Of a stretch of 64,000 nucleotides of DNA, positions 21,301-25,721 are shown one piece after another. Positions within the stretch are counted from its first letter, which is position 1; every line of letters begins with the position of its first letter. Source of the DNA: CAXBCP01 sp047638395 (lineage in GTDB: Bacteria; Pseudomonadota; Alphaproteobacteria; MPNO01; UBA830); NCBI GenBank assembly GCA_047638395.1, contig JBLIMV010000016.1, forward strand, positions 68,417 through 132,416, written 5' to 3'. A program made the translations under genes and the position numbers. The notes under the pieces were generated by a model. That model was not told the origin of the DNA, did no database searches, and saw only the letters and a list, made by a program, of their open reading frames with translations.

Positions 21301-21767
21301 TGGAAAACCGGAACAACAACGCCAATATCGGTGAAGTGACGCTGTCGGGCCCCTCCGCCGGTGCCGGCGGGTTCTTTGGCAGTAGTGCTCTGATAACCGG
21401 TCTGAGTAATCTGGCGACCGAAGCAGGCGGCACACAGCCTCCGGCCGAGGAAGGCGAAGCAGACGAAAACGCCGAGGATCAAACGCCCGAAGATCAGGAA
21501 GACGAAGAAGAAGAGAACGAACAGGACACTCCGGCAGAAACAACAGGCGACGGAGAACAGACTGACGAGACCACCCCGCCCGCGCCTGGCGACCAGACCG
21601 GGCTGGACGTTCCCGCCGAAACACCGCAATTCGCGTCGACGGCCGGCATGCGCTTCAGTGAGCAGATTGCCGCAGAATCACAACGCATGGAGCAGCAGAG
21701 GATATCTCTGTTGGGCGCTGTCAACGGGCTAACCATTCCGGAAGCCACAGACCTGCCCCCAGTCTAA
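9315..21767 (+). CDS. Giant DUF4347/cadherin-like repeat surface protein (putative adhesin)
   Basis: This 4150-residue protein should be a surface adhesin or matrix protein of about 0.4 MDa. Residues 22-33 carry the LEPRIVFDGAAL motif that heads many such giants. Residues 76-228 form a DUF4347 domain with IHIFSHG (127-132) and LLWGCDVA (170-177); that cysteine is the only one I find. Roughly 28 beta-sandwich modules follow, of two kinds: one with FTQADI and YTHNGSE-like motifs (NG2/CSPG type), the other with VTATLSVTNGTL and LTYxGNANFNG motifs, mostly joined by VNDAPT linkers. A very acidic tail ends in an amphipathic helix (FSEQIAAESQRMEQQ). No Sec signal peptide and no RTX nonapeptides are visible. 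AGGG lies five bases before ATG 9315. Four export-type genes follow. Confidence 0.92.
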   Translation: MGFMDKATRVGTVSNQSLLRRLEPRIVFDGAALATGLDAAPAPDQANSIETQGVPAGQMDDTAPVDFSPEAATPSEIVFVDGRIKDADLLIAGLSDDAQVFTLDPAADGLSQISDILSQQGGLSAIHIFSHGEAGKLFLGSGELSAANLGDNAEAVSGWGEALSSNGDLLLWGCDVAATSEGAQFVSELSVLTGADVAASVDTTGAAAQGGDWVLETQTGSVEADSPFGWSSLMAYAHVLNTAPQVTTTGAETVNEDTGLTFSGGGGNQITIADVDNDNLSMTVSVTNGTLTLGGTTNLTNLFGNGTNSVTFQGLATDVTAALNGLTYQGTANFNGADSLSIQANDGTATSNSTIGITVTAVEDGPQLVANSMTVTEGNTPSAVTLQTSDLQVTDAESAAANLTYSLVSLPSDGTLRVNGATATLATTFTQADIAAGNVTYTHNGAENSTDSLTFNVTDGAAQTLGNTTFTINVTAANDALEQVAVENGAVIEGQALVIGESLLDHSDIDTADTSLIYTVTAGSVLAEGTLTVNGVAATVGSTFTQAQINANQVIYTHTGGEPATAQNLSFSVTDGTTTNTGTVNIAVTPLNDAPTPSVNGLTLVEGTSVSFAAINVNVVDPDSTNEQIIYKVESLPTNGTLTLGGNPVVIGTTFSQAQLSSLSYAHNGSETTSDTFNFTARDGAGGVVAATAVPITITPINDQVAVSGSATIFEGQSGSVSLNITDNDDTAANITVRVDSLPADGTLSLNGVAISAVPFSFAASQAGLLTYTHNGNDGVGGNPADTSFNITVTDNGGGTATPSSVTKTIAIDIQAVDDDPTLPTNATTTVAEGGTLTVNNTQLMATDVDSTDSTLTYQVESLPTSGVLLLDGIHIGVGATFTQADIDSGKLQYINQSQTAGTDNFTFTLRDGQINIITAQQGALRTSPGGALDVQTFNINVTEVNDAPVLTANANQALAQGDTVTVTAASLNASDVDSTDTQTIFTVTTIPANGELRLNGTALTNGQTFTLDDVKNSRLTYAHTSAQPTGTDTFQFQLTDSTGLPAAPATNTHSFIVTPAPPVPDNTGTGSNPTVGTNNTIAIDEHGTGSLTGSLASNDDRPASELIYRITTDAQFGQVLLNGAPLGVGSLFTQADIDAGLVTFKSDGSNDPAATQASTDSITLTLIDGDGGEVTGIVINFNINPINDAPTISGPGSLVTSEDSSINVTGVSVSDVDEDATVNAELKMTLSATAGTLNLSTIAGLTFTTGDGSSDASMVFTGTLSAINTALATLSYLPNANVGGSDTITIVANDQGNTGTDPGLTGDGASEEGTKTINVTVRAINDAPTVDVNNTLATIVEGATGTITSSFLAAADVDNGTTEQFFVITTLPADGTLLLNGTALTKGGFFTQDDINNNRVTYQHNGTENFRDSFNFTLTDGSSSAATGTFNLEITPQNDTPTVPTNTGMVLTEASTKVITAAMLAVGDPDGSAEIALAADDETFTITTAPGAGTILLDGATYAGEALTNAIIAAGRLSYEHNGSETFTDSMVITVNDNSATAGASHTTTATFNFVIAPLNDDPIVSNNVALVVDEAGSGTIGSTQLGNATTSTVDPDNNERQVQYRVTSGVSTGQLFLSGKAIGAGSSFTLEDIQQNRLTYTHNGDEVFTDAFNFRIEDGGGGFVDGTYNITVNAINDTPVLTVPGAQSVDEDTNLSITGVSVADVDAHLGTNQVTATLSVTSGTINLATISGLTFNSGGNGAASMTIQGTLAEVNAAIATLTYKGNANFNGNDTLNINFNDLGNFGADPGNSGGVADEQANASIAITVGPINDAPTVTLPAAQNVTEDQTLTLNGANAITIGDVDADDTAGDTLTVTVNATNGTLTLATTTGLTGVSGDASKSVTFTGTRAEVNAALNGLVYDSDADFAGTDTINVSVNDDGNTGSGGAKTGTGALTVTVDPVNDTPAVTVPANQTAPEDSQLVFNSGNNTLIQIADVDAGTGLIDVTIALSGVTPGTVTLNQITGLNFQAGANGSASMTVRGTLANINAALSGAIYQGPTNANGFTTTMTVSVDDRGNTGTDPGLTGTGSNEIDSATFDITVPAVNDAPTVTAPGTQTAVEDDATGVTFGNIAFADVDADPATDTMTVTLSVANGTVTLSAAAITSIGAGNVTNNGTGTVTVTGTLNQLNAAINTANTITYVANANFAGSDPLTISVSDGGSTGVDPSTVGLPATGTPTTEVGAGTVAISVTAVNDAPTITVPGAQSVNEDTNLVLTGATAISIADIDSSSSDVTATLSVTSGTLTANGATGPLTSISGQGTNTLTLVGTAAEINTAIASLTYLGTANANGTDTLNINVNDGGNTGVDPSTVGQTATGGAGDEQANASVALTINAINDTPTVTVPGQQTAATAAGVTFSGATKISVADVDANEVDPNAVVRATVSVTTGNLALSGIGGLSFISGANNSGSMVIEGTLASINAALDGLVFTPGGDSDATATLSVTLNDKGNAGADPGLTGDGSSEQGTGTVAIQISEINDAPTITAPATINGSEDTAIAFTGGNQVQIGDVDAFSSDLRVTVSVSNGTLSLTPGTLAFTTGDGTSDATMVFEGTLTEINTALATLTYLGDAGYNANQGTETLNITVNDKGNTGVDPGNTGDASSEEATHAIGITVAAVNDAPTLTVPAAQTVDEDTSIGITGISFADTDVGENPTGEMRITLSAPNGTLNLATVAGLSFISGTNGSGSMVIEGTLAEVNAAVATLTYQGNANFNGNDTITVTVNDKGNTGTDPGNTADANSEEASATIGVTVSPVNDTPTIATPAGQTVNEDTNLVVSGVTFADLDSAGDDVTATLSVTNGILTINGPTAPLTTATGSGTGSVTLVGSVAEINAAIAGMTYRGNLNFHGSDTLALTINDGGNNGSDPGLTGGINNEVASANVGITVSPVNDAPTISTPVSVTTPEDTQITIDLTTNAADIDGGTGVGDATIATYTVQTLPSATQGVLFLADGSTQVIAGNPLTPTQAAGIVFKPTSNFNGGPFTFTYITTDSDGASSATATGAITVTPVNDTPTIATPATQAINEDTNLVVSGVTFADLDSATDDVTATLSVTSGILTINGPTGPLTTATGSGTGSVTLVGTVAEINAAIAGMTYRGNLNFHGSDTLALTINDGGNNGADPGLTGGAGDEVASANVAITVSPVNDAPTISTSVSVTTPEDTQITIDLTTNAADVDGGTGVGDAAIATYTVQTLPSASQGVLFLADGSTQVVAGNPLTPAQAAGIVFKPTPNFNGGPFTFTYITTDSDGASSATATGAITVTPVNDTPTITPPGAQTVNEDTNLTITGTSFADIDSGTTDVTATISVSDGVLTLAGTVGAGLAVSNDGSATVTLVGTVAEINAAITSITYRGDANFHGADMLTLTINDQGNTGADPGLTGGVNNEFADATVGITVNPVNDPPVATPFNTTTPENVNVLVTLAATDADGGTNTTTDAALDTITITALPPASEGVLTFADGTTPVVAGTPITPAQAADLRFVPALNFNGTVTVTFIGTDTAGADSTPATGTVIVSSTNTAPVLATNTGTTVNEGQPVTLSNTSLSVTDPDNTASQITYTINTPPANGQILLNGTPLAGGGTFTQDDIDNGRVTYKHDGSETTSDTFNVTASDTGGLTTGGTINVPITVNPVNDAPTIVVPGAQTTAEDTSLAITGITIADVDAAGSDMTVTVSAPNGTLTATATGGLTSVGGAGTGTLTLTGNATALNAALATLSYGPNLNYNGADTITVLISDGGNTGADPSSIGVAGTGTTTDEQASSTIAVTITAVNDIPVANTTPGTPDVTIEPGGTFTGFIPDYFTDPDGGPYVFAVGTSPANGTLVITDPATGQFEYTPNPGFEGTDTFGFTVDGAAIPFPTPVLVQVTILVQNTNVAFIDPSVGQPADIPDGRPDGGLGDDVPGVNFDPRQIQFGDGDLNLQNNNEYIRAVVEDRIDALERQYGAASGGEVLGDALGTPLENRNNNANIGEVTLSGPSAGAGGFFGSSALITGLSNLATEAGGTQPPAEEGEADENAEDQTPEDQEDEEEENEQDTPAETTGDGEQTDETTPPAPGDQTGLDVPAETPQFASTAGMRFSEQIAAESQRMEQQRISLLGAVNGLTIPEATDLPPV
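17706..19229 (+). repeat. Tandem duplication of a 762-base unit inside the giant gene
   Basis: Two units of exactly 762 bases (254 codons each), 17706-18467 and 18468-19229, encode nearly the same pair of modules, starting at VNDTPTIAT and ending at ATGAITVTP. By eye DNA identity is close to 90 percent, far above that between other modules, so this is the most recent internal expansion. The frame is kept. Confidence 0.85.
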
Positions 21768-21848
21768 TTGTTCGTTAACTAACTAATGCGTTGATTACAA
21801 AATGAATTTGTCGCAAAAACCAGTCTGCAATCTTAAGGACAGCAGGTA

Positions 21849-23519
21849 GTGAGAGCCAAACGGCTATACATTCGAGCAAACGATCAGTGGAAAGCTTTCC
21901 ATCGTGGTTCAGTATTGCCGCAGGGACTCGGCCGGGTCGGCCGAACAACCGGCGCAATCCTGTCTCTCGCGATCCTGTCAGGGTGCATCGTCACACCCGA
22001 GCCGATCGGTGACGAAGACCGAACCACGCGGGCGACGACGGATTTTTCGCAGCTATTTCTCAATCAGGAACCGGTACGGCGCGCGATCTCGGTACACGAT
22101 GCCATTGCCCGGGCGCTTAAATACAATCTCGACGAACGCCTCAAGATTATGGAGAAGGCGCTTGCCGACCGTCGGCTTGACGCGTCCCAGTTCGACCTTC
22201 TGCCCCAGCTTACCGCCACAGCCGGATATAGCCGACGCAACAATGACCGGGCGTCGAGCAGCGAATCCGTCATCACCGGCGCAGAATCGCTCGAAGTATC
22301 GACGTCCGAAGATCTCGGTGTCCGGCGCGGTAGCCTGACGTTCAGCTGGAATATTCTGGATTTCGGCCTCAGCTACGTGCGCGCAAAACAGAATGCCGAC
22401 GAAGCCCTGATCGCCGAGGAACGTCGGCGTAAGGTCGTGCAAAACATCGTGCTCGATGTCCGCGACGCCTATTGGCGCGCGGTCAGCGCTGAGCGACTTC
22501 TGAACCCGCTCCGGGATCTCATTCTGCAGATCGAAGGGGCCCTCGGCAAATCGCGGGCAGCGGAAGCACGTCGACTGATGCCGCCCCGCCTCGCCCTGAC
22601 ATTCCAGCGCGATCTGCTTGAACAACTCCGCGAGCTCAACGTAATCCGGCGGCGTCTCGTTCTTTCCAAAGTCTCCCTCGCGGCCCTGATCAACCTGCGG
22701 CCTGGCGAGAACTACGAAGTCATCATCCCGGAAGATAAAGATATTGTTCCGCCCGAGGTCACTATGGAAGTCGCTCGGATGGAAATGGTCGCCCTGATCG
22801 ACCGCCCCGAACTGCGGGAAGAAGATTACCGGAAACGCATCAGCCAGTGGGACGTGCGCCGCGCGATGCTGTCGCTGATCCCGGGAATCGAATTCAGCGC
22901 CGGCGGCAATTTCGAAAGCAATTCGTTTCTTGCCAATAACACATGGGTGGGCTGGGGTACGACGATCACCCAGAATCTGTTCAACTATCTGAGCGCGCCA
23001 TCGCGTATCAAGTTTGCGGAGACTGCCGTGACGGTCGCAGACGCGCGCCGAATGGCGCTGAGCATGGCAATTGTCGCCCAGGTCCAGATCTCCTACCGAC
23101 GCTATCGCGTTGCCCGGGATGAAGAGACCCTCGCCCGCCGGATCTTCGACGTCGATGACAGGCTCACCGATATCGTTCAGGATCAAAGCAACGCCGAAGC
23201 CGTCGACGAGATGGAGCTCATCCGCAACCGGACCAACCGGATGGTATCGGCATTGCGCCGGGATATTGCCATGGCCGATTTGCAGAACGCCTATGGCCGC
23301 CTGCTGAATTCCATCGGTGTCGATCCACTGCCGAAGGAAATTGCGGCGGCCGATCTGGAAACCCTGTCCAAATCCGTCCGTGCCGCCCTGAATGGTTGGA
23401 CGCTTCGTGCCGAAGACCTGCTTGATGGCCGGGAACTGCCAAACCCGATTATCGTCCCGGACAAATCCTTCTGGGAGATCGACAACCGGCTTCCCACACC
23501 CATTCAGCCATCCAGCTGA
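21849..23519 (+). CDS. TolC-like outer-membrane efflux lipoprotein
   Basis: The GTG start at 21849 is supported by AAGGA nine bases upstream. The 556-residue protein has a lipobox LAILSGC with Cys at about residue 46, so it is probably a lipid-anchored outer-membrane factor. The long helical repeats typical of TolC/OprM follow: two related halves with coiled-coil segments (about residues 90-300 and 320-500), including SWNILDFGLSYVRAKQNADEALIAEE, here shortened to its hallmark NILDFGLSY, and the second-half equivalent TQNLFNYLSAPSRI. TolC-like trimers form the exit duct of type I and efflux machines. It follows the giant gene by 81 bases and precedes three adaptor-type proteins, so it is the likely outer-membrane pore of this system. 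Confidence 0.88.
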   Translation: MRAKRLYIRANDQWKAFHRGSVLPQGLGRVGRTTGAILSLAILSGCIVTPEPIGDEDRTTRATTDFSQLFLNQEPVRRAISVHDAIARALKYNLDERLKIMEKALADRRLDASQFDLLPQLTATAGYSRRNNDRASSSESVITGAESLEVSTSEDLGVRRGSLTFSWNILDFGLSYVRAKQNADEALIAEERRRKVVQNIVLDVRDAYWRAVSAERLLNPLRDLILQIEGALGKSRAAEARRLMPPRLALTFQRDLLEQLRELNVIRRRLVLSKVSLAALINLRPGENYEVIIPEDKDIVPPEVTMEVARMEMVALIDRPELREEDYRKRISQWDVRRAMLSLIPGIEFSAGGNFESNSFLANNTWVGWGTTITQNLFNYLSAPSRIKFAETAVTVADARRMALSMAIVAQVQISYRRYRVARDEETLARRIFDVDDRLTDIVQDQSNAEAVDEMELIRNRTNRMVSALRRDIAMADLQNAYGRLLNSIGVDPLPKEIAAADLETLSKSVRAALNGWTLRAEDLLDGRELPNPIIVPDKSFWEIDNRLPTPIQPSS

Positions 23520-23529
23520 TCAGGTCAGA

Positions 23530-24360
23530 TTGAAGAACCCGATAAAACCGAGGTTTGGAAGCGGTACAACGGATAGTCGACCGCGCGCCGGTATCCCCCT
23601 GTTCCTTGCGGCGTTTTTCATGGTCATGACGCCGCACGTCTCTCAGGCTCAGGCTCAGGCGCAGGCGCAAAGCGCCCTGCCGGCGCTCGGACCTGACCGG
23701 CAGGGCGCGCTACGTGTCCTTGTAACGGCAAGCCGCGAAGCCACCATTTCGGGCCAGATTGACGCCCGTATTCTCTTTGCAGGTCCGGGCGACGGTGAGG
23801 CCTTCAACAAGGGCGATACACTCATAAAATTCGACTGCTCGATCTACAACGCAGCCCTCGGCGAGGCGCGGGCAGAGATGAACGGTGCCAAGGCCACGCT
23901 TTCGACAAAGCAGAAGCTCGACCGTCTGGGGTCCGGCAGCGGTCTCGAACTCGCTCTTGCAAAGGCGGCCGTTGCCAAAGCTACCGCCGCCGTCACAGGC
24001 GCATCGTGGCGCGTCAGACAGTGCATCATTCGGGCGCCGTACGATGGACGGGTCGTAAAACGGCTGGCCAATGCATATGAAGTCGTTCGTCCGGGTCAGG
24101 AACTGAACCGGATCGCCAGCACGCGTGATCCCGAAATCCGCGTCATCGTACCGTCACGCTGGTCGGCCCGCCTGACAGCCGGCGACACCTTCGCCTTTAC
24201 GCTGGAGGAAACCGGAAAATCGTACCGCGCGGAGGTCATTTCGCTCGGCGCCAAGATCGACCCGGCAAGTCAGTCGATCGAACTGCGCGGCAAGATACTC
24301 GCCCCGTCACCTGAAATAATTATCGGCATGAGCGGCACCGCGCGCATGCCTGCAAAGTAA
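23530..24360 (+). CDS. Periplasmic HlyD-like membrane fusion (adaptor) protein
   Basis: The start is uncertain: the frame is open back into the TolC gene, and TTG 23530, ten bases after that stop, gives a signal peptide (IPLFLAAFFMVM) followed by a QAQAQAQA stretch. The mature part has the two lipoyl-like halves of a barrel-sandwich hybrid, GPGDGEAFNKGDTLIKFDC and CIIRAPYDGRVVKRLANAYEVVRPGQEL (described here by their PYDGRV core), around a short helical hairpin, then a beta-barrel. At about 276 residues it is small for the family. It lacks a membrane anchor, unlike HlyD of type I systems, and so resembles RND-type adaptors, but no RND pump is nearby. Confidence 0.8.
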   Translation: MKNPIKPRFGSGTTDSRPRAGIPLFLAAFFMVMTPHVSQAQAQAQAQSALPALGPDRQGALRVLVTASREATISGQIDARILFAGPGDGEAFNKGDTLIKFDCSIYNAALGEARAEMNGAKATLSTKQKLDRLGSGSGLELALAKAAVAKATAAVTGASWRVRQCIIRAPYDGRVVKRLANAYEVVRPGQELNRIASTRDPEIRVIVPSRWSARLTAGDTFAFTLEETGKSYRAEVISLGAKIDPASQSIELRGKILAPSPEIIIGMSGTARMPAK

Positions 24361-24370
24361 CCGGCAGGCA

Positions 24371-25720
24371 ATGGCCGAGCGGACGATAGCGTCCAACGTC
24401 GTCGGGCTCAGCAGATTGCTGCAGCTTGAATGGGAAGCCCGCCAGGCGCCGACCATGGACGACATCGCTTTCCTTGCCGTCAATGAAACCCGCCAATTGG
24501 TCAATTACGACCGCGCCCTGCTGTGGCTGCCGTGGCAACGCCGGGTCGCGGCCGTTTCCGGCGTGTCCGCAGCGGATCGGACGGCACCGTTCATCCAGTG
24601 GGCAAGCCGACTTTCGCGCCATCTGAGCCGCCAGTCGAACCTGAATGACGTTTGCACCGTGACCGCGGATATGTTGCCGAACAGACTCGGCAATGAACTC
24701 GCCGAATGGTCCCCCGGTGCGGTGCTCTGGCTGCCCTTGCGGGTTGATGACGCCGCGCGCGACGGTGGGCTGCTGCTGATGCGGTCGGAACCGTTTGAAG
24801 AAAATGAAAAACAGGTGCTTGGCCGCCTCGCCGGGAGTTTCGCCCATGCGCTGTCGCTGCTTCGCCTGCGTCGGCGCGGCGCCATCCCGCGGAGCGGAAG
24901 ACGCCTGGTGCGCCGTTTCTGGTTCCCCGTTCTGGCGGTCGCTGCGATCGCCGCGCTATTTATCCCGGTGCGCCTGACGATCCTGGTGCCGGCCCAGGTC
25001 GTGCCAACCAATCCTCACTATGTCAGTGCCCCAATCGACGGGGTTGTTGCCCGCATGCTCGTCAACCCGAACCAGACCGTCGCCCGCGATCAGATTATTG
25101 TCGAACTCGAGGAAACCGAACTGCGTGCCCGCCTGACGATTTCGGAAAAAACCGTTGCCGCCGCGGTAGCGGAACTGTCACGCGCCCGCCAGCGTGCCTT
25201 TACCGATGCGCGCAGCAAGGCCGATCTGCAGCTTCTTCAGGCCAAGCTCGACGAAAAGCGTACAGAGCGCGACTATGCCGCCAGCCGGCTGCAATGGGCG
25301 ACCATCCGCGCGCCTGCAGCGGGAACGGCTATCTACAATGACCCCAACGAATGGGCCGGCCGGCCGGTATCGGTGGGTGAGCGGATTATGATTGTCGCCG
25401 ATCCGGCGGATGTCCGCCTGGATGTCTGGATTCCCGCAGGAGATGCAGTTTCTCTCCCGGCAGGCGCAAAAGTACTCTTTTTCCAGAACGCGGCACCGGA
25501 AACACCGGTTGAGGCCAATCTTAGCGTTGTCAGCTACGAAGCGCAGGCCCGCCCGGACGGCACAGCGGCTCATCGCGGCAAGGCCGGTTTCGTAGCAGGC
25601 GCCGACTCGCCGCGTCTTGGCCTCACCGGAACCGCAAAGATCCATGGCGAAGAGGTATCGCTGATGTATCTGATTGCCCGTCGCCCGCTGGCGACGCTTC
25701 GACGCTGGTTCGGCGTCTGA
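24371..25720 (+). CDS. GAF domain-membrane helix-HlyD adaptor fusion protein
   Basis: The 449-residue protein combines modules that are rarely joined. Residues 1-165 look like a cytoplasmic GAF domain (LVNYDRALLWLP, GAVLWLPLRVDD, LGRLAGSFAHALSLL). One helix (about 183-203, FWFPVLAVAAIAALFIPV) crosses the inner membrane. Residues 210-400 are a HlyD-type barrel-sandwich hybrid with a coiled-coil hairpin (SAPIDGVVARMLVNPNQTV; TIRAPAAGTAIY). GAF domains bind small ligands such as cyclic nucleotides, so the export complex could be gated from the cytoplasm; that is inference. It begins ten bases after the first adaptor and ends one base before the M50 gene. Family members usually occur with M50-HlyD proteins and TolC homologues. 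Confidence 0.82.
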   Translation: MAERTIASNVVGLSRLLQLEWEARQAPTMDDIAFLAVNETRQLVNYDRALLWLPWQRRVAAVSGVSAADRTAPFIQWASRLSRHLSRQSNLNDVCTVTADMLPNRLGNELAEWSPGAVLWLPLRVDDAARDGGLLLMRSEPFEENEKQVLGRLAGSFAHALSLLRLRRRGAIPRSGRRLVRRFWFPVLAVAAIAALFIPVRLTILVPAQVVPTNPHYVSAPIDGVVARMLVNPNQTVARDQIIVELEETELRARLTISEKTVAAAVAELSRARQRAFTDARSKADLQLLQAKLDEKRTERDYAASRLQWATIRAPAAGTAIYNDPNEWAGRPVSVGERIMIVADPADVRLDVWIPAGDAVSLPAGAKVLFFQNAAPETPVEANLSVVSYEAQARPDGTAAHRGKAGFVAGADSPRLGLTGTAKIHGEEVSLMYLIARRPLATLRRWFGV

Positions 25721-25721
25721 T

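Noticed and set aside
9315..21767. RTX toxin or CRISPR-like repeat array
   Set aside because: Repeats are protein modules of about 100-130 residues with diverged DNA; there are no GGxGxD nonapeptides and no spacer-repeat pattern.
21802..21849. 15-codon open frame between the giant gene and the TolC gene
   Set aside because: It lacks a ribosome site of its own, and its end overlapping the GTG start can arise by chance.
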